In this document: piece by piece, positions 9,949 to 20,249 of the stretch
How positions within the stretch are numbered: position 1 is the stretch's first letter
Layout: the number at the start of each line of letters is the position of its first letter
Assembly: GCA_946902985.2 (NCBI GenBank)
Contig: OX336397.1
Location: 153,815,890 to 153,879,889, forward strand
Direction: 5' to 3'
Length of the DNA stretch: 64,000 bases
DNA from: Meconema thalassinum
Taxonomy: Eukaryota > Arthropoda > Insecta > Orthoptera > Tettigoniidae
The notes under the pieces: model-generated
The model's database searches: none
Seen by the model: only the letters and a program-made list of their open reading frames with translations
Told to the model about the DNA's origin: nothing
Program-made: the position numbers and the translations under genes

Positions 9949-11951
9949 AATTCAAAATTCTCTCATATAATGCTGCGGTGAGGAGATTAAGAAGACTACA
10001 GTGACTCGTGTAAACAAAGCCAAGGAATTCAGCTGTATGTTTGATGAAACAGCGGATGTGTCCCATAATTCTCAAATGCCACTTATTCTGAGATACGTTT
10101 GAAATGAAGCAGGCAACGTCAAGGTTAGATAAGATTTTGTGGGATTTTTTCGACATTATAAAAGCTGTTTTGGACCTTGAAAGATATTCATCAGTCAATT
10201 CAGGCTCAGAGATAGAAGATGGGAATTATGAAAACCATTCGAGCAATGAAACTGAACCGACGGTGACAGGTTTGATACTCGGCGAGGTAGTGATTAGAAT
10301 GTTAAGGGATCATGGTTTGAACCTTAATAACTGTGTTGGCATAGCAACCGATGGAGTTTCCGTGAATATTTCCGAAATCGTTGGAGCAGTACAAGAGATT
10401 CAGAAAGTTGTTGTTAATGCAGTAAGATGTCCTTGCTACAACCACCAACTAAACTTGGCTATATCCACAAAAAAACAAGGTCTTGTCTGTAAGAAATACA
10501 TTCGGTATTTTGACAGAAATTATATCATTCTTTAATGCTTCTTCAAAACGAAAATAATATGGTTCTGAAAAATATTCTTCATGGCCAACTGATTGACCTT
10601 TGTGAGACAGGATGGGTGGAATGGCACGATGCTATTTTGAAATTGTCAGCCAACATTGAAAAAGTCAGTGCTGCACTCGAAATTGTCTCCAGTTGGTCAG
10701 ACGTTCAAGGGGATGCGTCATCACCTAAGGCACAATGTTTGGTGTCCAGCATAACCGACGAGGAATTTATTGTATCTTTGTGCTGTCTTAACGAAGTTCT
10801 AGCCATAACTCATTACTTGAGCGTACTTTCTCAAACTGAAAACCTAGATTTCAAGCCAGCATCTGATGCAGTATTCAGCGTGATATCCATCTTTGCCAGA
10901 AAAGGAATAATATAGAAGAAGACTTCAGCAGCGAGTATGAAAAGTGTAATATAATTGCAACTGTGTTGGCTGTAGAGATAAGGCTTCCGAGAATCGTAGA
11001 GACAAAGAAACCGACAAAATGCACCATTCACTACTAGTGAAGGATATTTTATGAGGAATATCTATATCCCCTTGCTGGACTGGATGATCAACAATCTAAA
11101 TATAAGATTTTCTGATGAAGCCCTTGACATCTACAAGTTAAATATGTTTCTACCTCAAAATGTATTACTGTGTTACTAATCTTGATACTCCAGACCAAAA
11201 TGAAGTCCTGAAGACGGTTACTGAGAAATATGCCACTTTGTTTCAAATATAAGAGTAAGTGTTGTATAATAATAATAACCCCTGGCACTACAGCCCATGA
11301 AGGGCCTAGGCCTACCAAGCGACTGCTGCCCAGCCATTTGGCCTGCAGATTTTGGGGTGTCATGTGGTCAGCTCATCGGGTCCCCTCGGCCGTTAATCTA
11401 GGTTTTCGTGACCGGGGCGCTGCCTCACGGTCAGACAGCTACTCAATTGTCTTCACGAGGCTGAGTGCACCTCGTTCCAGCCCTCACGTCAGTTTCTAAA
11501 ATCCCTGACGGAGCCGGGAATCGAACCCGGGGCCTCCGTGTACGAGGCAGGCACGCTACCCCAACACAATGGGGCCGGCTAATGAGTGTTGTATACGAAA
11601 CTAAAAGCTGAATATCTCCATTGGTCAACAAAATGGAATATGGAAATGGACAATGGGGACATCATCCCATCAACTGTATCTAGTGCGTTCGAGACTTGCC
11701 ACCCAGTTTTATTTCCATTGGTGAAGACGATGCTCAAAGTAATACCGGCATATCCTGTAAGCATCGCATGTGCCGAATGGTCATTTTCGACTCTCCGTCT
11801 CCTGAAAACATACTTGAGATCGAAGTTTACAGAAACCAGACTCAACAGATTGGCTCTAATATTCATCCATAGATACATTCCTATTGATCACAATAAATTC
11901 CTTGATAGGTTTGGACAAGGGAGGAAAAAAGAATCCACAAGCTTATTGTAA
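9949..11951 (+). pseudogene. hAT transposase, broken, ZMYM1/P52rIPK-like
   Basis: Pieces of one transposase run in order. At 9,990-10,100 is FSCMFDETADVS with the first catalytic Asp. At 10,104-10,535 is CVGIATDGVSVN (second Asp region) and CPCYNHQLNLAIS, the CxxH-type motif of hAT. At 10,535-10,915 is a middle segment starting near LCETGWVEWHDAI. At 11,586-11,951 is the C-terminal dimerisation domain with ACAEWSFSTLRLLKTYLRS, holding the expected catalytic Glu, and ending near 11,951. Breaks: a TGA after LRYV near 10,100, stops around 10,535 and after 10,915, and a SINE inserted at 11,269-11,584. hAT transposases cut and paste DNA with 8-bp target duplications. No N-terminal BED finger is seen. 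Confidence 0.85.
11258..11595 (-). mobile_element. tRNA-derived SINE inserted in the hAT gene, with 11-bp target duplication
   Basis: SINE body 11,269-11,584 on the minus strand, flanked by AGTGTTGTATA at 11,258-11,268 and 11,585-11,595. Read on the minus strand it starts GCCGGCCCCATTGTGTTGG (A-box region), has GGGTTCGATTCCC as B box near 11,520, a body with CACTCAGCCTCGTG, and ends GTAGTGCCAGGGG followed by (TTA)n. Boxes A and B suggest RNA polymerase III transcription. The head strongly resembles a SINE I associate with polyneopteran insects. Confidence 0.9.
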
Positions 11952-12122
11952 GATGAACTTCAATAAGTGAGCAGTCTGTATTTATACTAAATATAAATAT
12001 AATGATTTTGATTAAATGATGTATGTCAAGAAAATTTGTGTTTTTGTTGTTGTAAATCCGCAGATTTCAAAACATCAAAGCTATAAACTTTTGAATAATT
12101 TGATTCATCTTGCTGTTACATA

Positions 12123-12575
12123 TACAAACATATAGACTGGAAGCAGCAACCCTTACTGGACCAACAAACAGTCGTGTCCAAGCAGTAGAAATGAAGTTCC
12201 TCCGTTCTTGCCTTCAAAATACGAAAATGTACAAGGAATGAGGACATCTGACAACAACTGGGATTGGAAAAGAGCCTGGTGGAGACACTCGAACTCAAGA
12301 GGTTGGGATGGTATGGTCACATGAAGAGGATGGCTCCCCACAGGATACCTCAAGTGTACTTTGGCCAGAGTGTCCCCGGGAAGAGACCAAGAGGAAGACC
12401 TCGCGATGTGTGGGAGAAGCAAATTTATAAGGACCTTGAAGCTAGAGATAAGAACTGGCATCAAATACAAGAACAAGAGTTATGGATGGACAGGACAAAT
12501 TGGGAGACAGCTCATTTATAACCGCACCCGGCTTGCTGGAGCGAAGAAACGATGATGATGATGATGATCTTGCTG
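12123..12575 (+). pseudogene. RTE-like LINE, 5'-truncated 3' end
   Basis: The frame gives SRVQAVEMKFLRSCLQNT, a TGA, then after a frameshift LELKRLGWYGHMKRMAPHR, GKRPRGRPRDVWEK and a final RLAGAKKR, followed at once by a (GAT)n tail at 12,553-12,569. This is the usual C-terminal tail (WxGHxxRM ... RPRGRPR) of RTE-style reverse transcriptases and their microsatellite 3' ends. Only the last ~140 codons exist, the normal outcome of incomplete target-primed reverse transcription. Non-functional. Confidence 0.8.
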
Positions 12576-13131
12576 TTATACATTAAAACATACTTAAGCT
12601 CCTGAGGAAAACATTAGCTTCACACAATTACTTGCTCACTTAAATACTGTATAATACCAAAATATAAAGGTTACAATAGCCGAATATTGCGAACGTTGTG
12701 TTTGAAAGGATACTACAAATTTTATAACTTCTCTAAAAAATAGTTCAAAACCATTCGTATTAGAGCTATTGCAGTAAATAGTAGGACTTACAAAACTGAG
12801 ATAATTTAGAATACAATAAATATTTCACTTAAAATGGCTAATATCACTCAAATATTTCCAAATTCACAAAACAGTTTCATAAAATTTTTGATTGTTTCTT
12901 TGTTTAAAATTGTTAACATTTATTTATACCCAAATATTTCACAAAAAGAATCACTAATTTGGGCCTAAATTTTGCAAAATATTCTGGGGGAGTTTCCTCG
13001 CACCACCTATTGGCTTGGGGGTATTCGAGACCTCCGGTGTGTCCGCCCACCCATAATCTTGCCTAAAATCTGCCACTGTATACCATGCACCCTAACCCCC
13101 CCCCCCCCCCCCCTGAAATTAAACTCTATAT
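12576..13131. repeat. Non-coding, ends in candidate hAT terminus
   Basis: AT-rich to about 12,960, then a GC-richer tail with a long C run (13,095-13,112) and a last segment ATATACGCCCCTG ending at 13,131. On the minus strand the terminus reads CAGGGGCGTATAT, which looks like a hAT terminal inverted repeat and would be the right end of the element whose transposase lies at 9.9-11.95 kb. The left partner and the 8-bp duplication were not found. Confidence 0.4.
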
Positions 13132-13740
13132 ACGCCCCTGCATAAATAAGCCTACATTTATCACAAACTTAAAACTATCCGTCACACACTCCCTCCTTGC
13201 CGCTGTCTACCGATGTTGGTTATCGTGTTGGAAGTTAGGATGGTCTTTGACAAGCTGTTTCACACAGTTTAACCTGGTCCCTTCTCGCCAATGTGTTTCC
13301 ATCTAATTTCGGTGAAATGAGAGAATTATAATTCCTTCCTTACACTGTTTCATTTCATAGAGAAGCCGCCTCTTCTACCATCGCATATATTTTATCCCGA
13401 GGGACAAGTGATTCTGCAGCCAAGACGAATCAAGACACTCAGTGCGTTTTGAGCCATATATTTTCACTAAACAGCTATGCATATCCGGTGAACTGGTGAT
13501 TTTTATTGCTACTTACTTGCCCCTTAATGCCGCTTTAATGCCATATTTCAACTTTATCCCTTAATTGGCATCCCCTTTACCGGAAACTGTCACTTAAACC
13601 CTTAGGCTATGCCCCAATTAGGTACCTGTATGTCCTCTGAGGGAACAGCGATTTGGAACAATGAATACAGATGGCTAGCCATATCGGTACCGTACCCAGA
13701 TACCGTACCGGTAAAATGATCATCAAACTAGAATGTTACC
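13132..13740. other. Non-coding stretch
   Basis: No coding frame or repeat that I can name; mixed composition with a GGTACCGTACC-rich patch at 13,685-13,712. Confidence 0.35.
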
Positions 13741-13985
13741 TGGCTGCCTCGTTGCACAGTGGCTAGCTTTTGGCTGTCACTGCATAGGCCCGAGTTCTAT
13801 TCCCGGTTCTGGCACAATACATTAAATTCTGGTCTGAGGGATCGTGAGGCAGAACTCCGCCATGCGTGGTTTCCCACTTCTTCTCAATGCCAATGCTGGG
13901 GTAGTACCTATCCGAGGGCCACGGCTGCTTCCTGCCATAATCCTACCTCAATTACAAATAGGCTACACACACTAGTTTAGACTTC
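13741..13985 (+). repeat. tRNA-derived SINE (family 1)
   Basis: Head GTTGCACAGTGGCTAGC (A-box region) and GAGTTCTATTCCCGG (B-box region) followed by the same body as the units in the 48-51 kb array: AAATTCTGGTCTGAGG, GTGGTTTCCCACTT, then CCTACCTCAATTAC. Diverged, with the tail lost after ACACACTAG. Confidence 0.75.
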
Positions 13986-14876
13986 ACAGAATTGAGAAAA
14001 ATACTCCCAAAATGTATGTTTATACAAAATAAACAATACTCACAAGTATTTCAGATACAAAATATCGGTACACTTATAAATGTCTGGAATATACAAAATA
14101 GTAGGTCTATCGGTATTTAAAAATACTAATCAAAATACAAAATACTTTCTTTCTTTCAGACTATTCAATATAACAATAATATATTACTGTCATTACTGAC
14201 CTGGGCGGATACGCGTTAACGTGCATGGCCTGAGGTTCAAATCCCAACGTCAACCCACTTGAAATGTTTCTCCTCACCTTGTCTCCAATCCCGTAAAATG
14301 GGGAAATAAGATGTAGAGATTATCCTTATTACTCTTTCGAGTCACCATCTTTAGGGTATGTTGAATCAATCATTTCTCTGTGTGTTGTTCTTTCCTATGT
14401 GTCCAGTGCCTCTCCATTCTTTCTAATCTTATTTTCCTCTCTTCTTCCGAGTTGATGGGTTTGGATTTTAGTGTAGATTTGTATTGGAATCTTATATTTT
14501 CGTCTTTAATAATTATAGTATCTTTCCGATTGAGCAGTGAATTTTCTGTAACTTTTAATTCTACTGGGTCTTTTTCAGTTTCTTTAAACCATGTGGGTTT
14601 TGGTTTGCGGTTACGGACGAAATCAAAGATTTGTTTTGTTAATTTATTACATTCTCAGAAGGTGACCGTAAAAATGTGTCCTCCTTATTCGCTTAGTATC
14701 TGCGAGTTATTATTATTTGTTATTGTTTGACATCATTATCACCGCAAATAATGGATACATTTTATGTTACAGCCTCGTTCGGCCTTAGCCAGGAACCATC
14801 TGTACTGAGGTATGTTTGTGGATTACTCTGTTCAGAGACTTCACATAACTGAACATCCGTTTCGTGCACGCACTCT
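13986..14876. other. Non-coding stretch
   Basis: Nothing supported. A patch at 14,200-14,330 (GAGGTTCAAATCCCAACG) resembles a SINE B box with a GGGGAAATAAG tail but is too decayed to assign. A 116-codon frame at 14,380-14,730 has no recognisable domain and is T-rich; I do not call it. Confidence 0.4.
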
Positions 14877-15300
14877 TCAGGAGTCTATAGGATGAGCTAA
14901 ATTTCCATCTGAATCATCGAGCCTTGCTGAGTGTTCGATCATATTATTTTCACCAAGGAACTTCCTGACAATATGGCAGGTGTTTAACAGAACTGCCTTC
15001 TGTAGTTCAATGTATATCTGCGGATGCATATTCAATATTGAGAGATTACTGTAGAGAGTTTTGGTTATAACACCAGTACACGGTACAATTATTGGGATTG
15101 TAGCCACCGACTCAAGTTTCCACATCTGCCTTATCTCAATTGCCATCTCTATGTACTTAGTTATTTTAGTAGCAGCTGTTGTTTGGATATTTTGTGTGAT
15201 GGAAAATGCGATATCTATCAGTTATGCCTCTCTGTGTTTCTTATTCATGACAATGATATCTGGCCGGTTGTTACTGAACTGCAACATCTGTCACAATTCC
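14877..15300 (-). pseudogene. Non-LTR retrotransposon C-terminal fragment (nuclease-like tail)
   Basis: Minus-strand frame gives NRPDIIVMNKKHREA, a stop, then LIDIAFSITQNIQT, KYIEMAIEIRQMWKLESVA, VPCTGVITKTL and YIELQKAVLLNTCHIVRKFLG. The RPDI ... LIDIA spacing looks like the PD-(D/E)XK style C-terminal part in some non-LTR elements common in invertebrates, and the LQKAVLLNTCHIVRKFL end is typical of the same group. Truncated on its 5' side near 15,300 with one in-frame stop (about 15,222). The clade is not certain. Confidence 0.7.
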
Positions 15301-15439
15301 TCTGTCCCAGTAGAGCTTGCGTTCTTAATATTATTATTAATTTCGTATGGCCGACGTTAACTGATGGAAATCTTTTGAGATAGGCGATCTACCTCCAATT
15401 TCGATGTGGCGAAACCGGGATTTTATTGGGTAATCGGTG

Positions 15440-15745
15440 GCTGTGCCATTATTACTATTATTATCGCTCAGAGACGTGGGCTCGATCCGCACCGCCCTTG
15501 ATATTGTCCTCCGTGGTTTCCCATTTTCAAGTCCAAGCAAATGCCGGAACGGTACTTTTTAATATGTCAAGGCTGCTTCCTTCCAATGCCTTGCCTATTT
15601 TCATTCTTCACTCATTTGATCTCTTATTAACTCCTATCATGAGGTAGGCGTCAGTTCGGGCTTCCGGCCGTAAAATCATCCTTTACAGGGAAGTGAAAAT
15701 CACTGAAACGCATCCCCGACCCCGTTGAAACGGGAATAATAAGAG
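15440..15745 (+). repeat. SINE (family 2), 5'-eroded
   Basis: Shares GGGCTCGATCC-like box, CCGTGGTTTCCCATTTTCAA, ATGAGGTAGGCGTCAG and the tail GACCCCGTTGAAACGGGAAT with a fuller copy at 25,047-25,370. The tail contains a short hairpin (CCCGTTG/CGGG). Ends in AATAATAAGAGGTAGAC. Confidence 0.7.
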
Positions 15746-16149
15746 GTAGACATGCATATGATTTTTAATTTTTTATTATCATCGTTTCATAACGTAGACA
15801 ACTATCCGAGGCAATTTAAGAGATTCAAGTTTCGAATTCTGGCCCTGACAGCGGCCATCCTCGGTGTGATGTTTGGTAGGAAAAATGCCGGAATGGTAAC
15901 ATACTTTACTTCAAGTTCCGGGACATCTGCTCATTTCTGGACCACAATAAATATAGCCAAGAAAACTACTACATACACTAGACAAACACAGGTTATCACA
16001 CAAATTATCACACACAAATATATGATCAAGATTTACCAATAACAACTGCCATACTGTACTTATTACTCGGTGGCTCGTGGCGCAGGGGCTAGCAATTATG
16101 GCTGCAATCTGAGGTTCTGCAATGGCTCTATGCTTTTCTGCGGCAGAGT
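15746..16149. other. Non-coding stretch
   Basis: Only a partial SINE-like patch at 15,860-16,010 (ATGCCGGAATGGTAAC and GGTTATCACACAAATTATC) similar to the tail half of family 1. No coding signal. Confidence 0.4.
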
Positions 16150-16735
16150 ATGCCTGTCCTATTTGGATAATTCAACACATGTCAAACAGGTGGATGTAGC
16201 TCTCAACGACACCTGCAGAATTATAACAGGTTGCTTGAAAGCCACTCCAGTTGAATGGCTTTACCACCTCCTGTTCGAATAGAAATAGCTGCGAACAAGG
16301 AATGAAAGACAGTGGAGCAGGAAAGAACTCATCCTCTGTGTGGGCATGAACCGCACCGGCAACGACTGAAGTCATGGATGAGTTTCCTTAGAACATCGAA
16401 GGAACTTCGAACCACTGATGTAAAAGCTAGGTTGCAACTGTGGAAGGCTACGATCCGCCTTCCCCCTGGTTGGAAAAAAGTCTCTGAATCCTTATCTCCC
16501 GGCTATGACGAGGAATGAATAGACTGAGATCTGGAGTTGGCAGATCAAAGGCTAATTTGGCAAGACTTGTCAACACCGATCATGATAATATTCAATGTGA
16601 ATGTGGAGAAAACCAGACTGTTCATTATATGTTTCAATGTCGACTGTGTTCAGCCTCCAGTACGGAAGACGATCTTCATCAAGCAACAGAAAAATCAATG
16701 GAAGGGGCCAAGTTTTGCGCAACCTCAATATAACT
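16150..16735 (+). pseudogene. LINE C-terminal region, frameshifted
   Basis: Three successive frames read STHVKQVDVALNDTCRIITG and CLKATPVEWLYHLL (16,165-16,280), then LRTTDVKARLQLWKATI with PPGWKKVSESLSPGYDEE (16,312-16,515), then NRLRSGVGRSKANLARLV and CECGENQTVHYMFQC (16,515-16,640). This ordered set (VDxxLNxxxRxITG; RLRSGVGR; CxCGExQTVxHxxxxC with a zinc-binding look) is the downstream part of a widespread non-LTR family. Stops and shifts separate the blocks. The RT core is not present. Confidence 0.75.
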
Positions 16736-16764
16736 GTGTATAATATGTATATTTCTGATACGAG

Positions 16765-17105
16765 AATAATAATAATAATAATAATAATAATCCCTGAGGT
16801 CAGAGTTCGATTACCAGCTCTGCCTGAGGGCAGGAGCGGGGTCCACTCAGCCTCGTGAGGCAAGTCTGAGCCTCGGCCATTCTGGAAGTGGTTTTCCGTG
16901 GTTTCTCACTTCGACTTCAGGAGAATGCCGGAAAGCTTCCTAACTTTAGACCACGGCCGCCTCCCTCCTAATTCTCACCATAATAACATTCATTAATACA
17001 GCCATCACACTACCACAGGTTATCAGACAAAATAACACACACATACCCAAGTACACGGGGATAAATGAACGCGATGTCCACGCCCCTCAAATGAAACAAC
17101 AAGGA
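16765..17105 (+). repeat. (AAT)n microsatellite followed by SINE family 1
   Basis: (AAT)n at 16,767-16,791, then GAGGTCAGAGTTCGATTACC (B box) with the A-box part missing, then the family body: GGGGTCCACTCAGCCTCGTG, GGTTTTCCGTGGTTTC, AATACAGCCATCACAC, GGTTATCAGACAA and a tail near CCCCTCAAATGAAACAACAA. Confidence 0.75.
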
Positions 17106-17915
17106 AGTAACGTAATGATTGGAAATACGGAAAATTCAGTAACGTTTAATACAGGGGCTGATAACCTCACTATTCAAGCTGCTACAGCCAACATTCTCAT
17201 TGATAAGGACAAGAGTTCTGGTGTTTGAAGCCACTTCCAGTGTTGCCTTAGTCATCACGATGATTTAATTGTGTTGACCGACTGAATAGCATCAGACATT
17301 CGAAGGACAAGAGCAATAATTATACCTATCCGTTTAGGAGAAAGTGGCTGTTTATATGCCTGGTGGTAAAAATGGGAAACAAATAAAACAATTTACAGGA
17401 CGGCCAAGGAGGGATTCATACCCACATTCACCAGCAAGGCACGAGATAGCGCGTTAGCTCTCGGTCCCCGTGGTCGAGTTACTTATCTTATTCAGTATAG
17501 AAGCCATCTCCATGTTATATTTTCCAGTGTTGCCAAGTTAAAGTCTTTGAGGTGGTTACTTACCTGTTGCTCAAAGGCTGTCTTGTCTTCTTCCTCTGTA
17601 TCCTTGGGGATGATTTAATCAACTGGGCACTTCCCAAGTCAAAATACGTAGCGAGGCGCAACAAACGCGGTAAATTTAATTTGAAAATGAGGTGTACAGG
17701 AAATCTGAGGACGTCTCATTATACCATAAGATCGTGTTTTATTTTAAGTATACCTAAAATTAAAAGTTAAACGTGTATATTGACGGAATGGTTGTGCAAT
17801 GGCCTAGGGCAAATACCCAGATTAATTGTCTGGCAGTGGACATTTTTCTAGTGACACAGAGGTCACTGGGGCTATGGCACTGAAGAGCTATTAATTGAAG
17901 ACTGGTTGTCCTCCT
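17106..17915. other. Non-coding stretch
   Basis: No supported gene. A short patch at 17,410-17,485 (GCGCGTTAGCTCTCGGTCCC) could be a tRNA-like remnant on either strand but lacks paired boxes. Confidence 0.4.
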
Positions 17916-17919
17916 AGTT

Positions 17920-18230
17920 AGTGCTTACGTTTTGTGCGTATTTTATAATATTTGAACTATTCATTAATTTCAGATAGTTCATCCAGCAATGCGTACATGG
18001 TGCCTACTTTTTTGCGTGTATTTTTTGAGGGGTGGGGAATATTTTGATATTCATTTACGGTAGTTCAGCCAGCACCTCCTAGATGGTGCTCACTTGTTTG
18101 CATGGTTTTTTTTTTGGGGGGGGGGGATCTTCTTGATATTCATTCATTAATTGTAGTTCACCAGATGGTGCTTTTTATGCATATTTTGGTTTGTGGTGGT
18201 AATCTTTGTGATATTTATTCAATTCTTCTC
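17920..18230 (+). repeat. Imperfect tandem repeat, ~95-bp units
   Basis: At least three diverged units share TTGATATTCATT(C/T)A, TAGTTCA(G/C)CCAG, ATGGTGC(T/C) and a T/G-rich tail (GGTGGGGAATAT, GGGGGGATCTTC, GTGGTGGTAATC). Read as a decayed minisatellite. No coding frame. Confidence 0.6.
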
Positions 18231-18494
18231 TCTTTGATGTTTCCTGTCAACCTCTCTTGGTCAAGACTTTTTCCCTTAGGACCCCAACGGTATTCTGATA
18301 CCCTCAGATGTACCTATTATCTCTTCACAGTATCTCGTACCTACTGTAAAGCGTTCTGGATAATGCTACACCCTAACGGCTAGCAAGATGAGAAGTTGAG
18401 GAATCCATGGATTATGGGTTCGCTTCCTTCTCCTCCTTTTCAATGTCACTATGGGGCGGAATCTCTCCTCTCACTTTTTTCTCCACCGGAATAA

Positions 18495-18900
18495 ATGCTT
18501 AGAACAAGAATTCTTAAAACAAAAACTGAATATCACTTGACTAAAATTACTTACAATAGAAAGAATCTTTCATGGAAATGCAAAATCCAACATTATACAA
18601 AAGTAATTAGACACGAAGCTCTCTACACTTCAGTTAACGGAAAATTGGAACTGAAAGAACATAAAATAATGAGAAAAACATTACGATTAAAAATCATAGA
18701 TCGAGTTCATCTTCCAAAACAAAAAGGAAAAATATATAAAAGTAAGTGCAAACTCACATACGCAATATGTCTGCACAGAATCAAATTCATTGGGCACTCA
18801 GACTAACTAATAAAATTCACACATACCTGAAGAACAAAATAACTAGATCAAATTGGTACAAACAGACTGAAAAAAATATTGAAATAATTAGTTTCGCGAA
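18495..18900 (+). pseudogene. LINE C-terminal fragment
   Basis: Frame reads KTEYHLTKITYNRKNLSWKC, KIQHYTKVIRHEALY and LELKEHKIMRKTLRLKI, then loses frame into CLHRIKFIGHSD. The pattern NLSxxxKxxHYxxVIxxEALYxxE ... LExxExKIxRK is the segment after the RT core in the same LINE family that is split around the palindrome (47.4 and 63.5 kb). Several stops follow. Relic only. Confidence 0.65.
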
Positions 18901-19476
18901 ATGTACTTGATCGAACCAATAAGAAGAATATTGTACTAAAAAGGAGTTACGAGGATAATGAGGTAATGTCTAACCACCATATATTGTACATTCAACTAAA
19001 ACAATTTCATTCGTTGAGTATAAAGGAATAAGCCTACTGGGCAAAAGAAATGCCAACTAATGTGGAATCCGCGTTGTCCTAAGAGACCCTTTCCTTATTG
19101 GAATCAACCTTAACCCGGCACCAGGCGCGTGGTTACTAGGGTCAGAAGTGGGCGCGTGGTGAGGTTTCTCTCACCAACGTGATAAGTGAAGAAAGTCCTC
19201 TTATTAAATCAGTTTAAGATTTAATTGGTGAATTTTATTGTTACTTTACAACTTTACAATATTTTAGTTACATACACAGGGTATTTTACCGTGTCTATTT
19301 ACATGATTACAGAACAGGAAAAAATAATTAAGTATTATGCAATATTTAATAATGTGGAAAAGCCGCAACATCACAATTGACAAAAAACAAATAAGCAAAA
19401 TGGTAAACTGTTGTTCATTGAAACTGAGCAAAATCTAATAGGAATGTTCTATTTATCACTCACTGTCTTCACGTTG

Positions 19477-20249
19477 TTAACGCCCTCGGCACCTGAAACA
19501 GAGAACTGCTGGCGCATGCTCCTTGCACACTGGTACAAGACAGTCTGCATAACATGTTTTGGTGTAACGATTTTTCTTCCTGGGACAGAAGCTGCATGTA
19601 TTCCTATCACCATCCCCTTGAGGTACTTCGGATGACACAGGCACTACAGAGTTACCCACGATTCTTCTTAACTGTGATCGCTAAGGTGTAGGCAAGCATC
19701 CTATTGTTGCTCTCCTAGTGAGATGAGGCTTGCAAAGTTCCACAGCTAACTTCTGATGGAGTATTCTTGCACAGACATTTTCACAGTTAAATCTACATAT
19801 GATGTAGCTGTTTAGAGCACCAATATCACGGAGTGTGTAGAAATTTCGTAATGGCCACCTGTTGGAATTCCTGGTAACCGTGTAGAGACTCTTCAAACCA
19901 TCCACGCAGTCCACGCCACCTTTCGTCATATAATAAAATGTAATGGTCACGGGTTTAGTCTGCTAGTGTGTTGTTTCATCAATGCATTCTCCTTCATGCA
20001 ATGTGGAAGGTAACAATATTTTTTTTCTGTGTGACACATGTGAACAAAGCAAATGTCTCTTCCATGAGTAAGCATTCTTGGAAATGGTGGTCTTCCCTTT
20101 GTAGGTCCTACTTACGAACTCAACAGGAATCTGTGGTTTGTTACTCCTTAGAGTTCCAACCAGTGATAATCCGTGATTGTTTAGAAGATCCAGCGCTAGA
20201 TGAACTAGGTGAAGAAAGTGTCTGTTGTCACATTCCTGCCAGATCTAGT
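19477..20249 (-). pseudogene. piggyBac transposase, C-terminal part
   Basis: Minus-strand sequence downstream of the nested LINE resumes the transposase with SGRNVTTDTFFT, then after decay TKGGVDCVDGLKSLY (19,950-19,681; the region with the last catalytic acidic residues), RWPLRNFYTLRDIGALNSY, and finally at 19,659-19,477 the Cys-rich end CSFCPRKKNRYTKTCYADC followed by LVPVCKEH, which matches the C-terminal zinc-binding domain that lets piggyBac transposases bind their ends. Several stops and frameshifts lie between blocks. The frame is continuous with the N-terminal part at 22,251 if the LINE and one target duplication are removed. Confidence 0.88.

Noticed and set aside
7012..13131. A complete hAT element from the G-rich leader to the C-run terminus
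   Set aside because: Candidate termini are only loosely similar and I found no matching 8-bp duplication; boundaries were left open.
14380..14730. 116-codon open frame
   Set aside because: T-rich, hydrophobic by composition, no domain, no conserved partner in the window.
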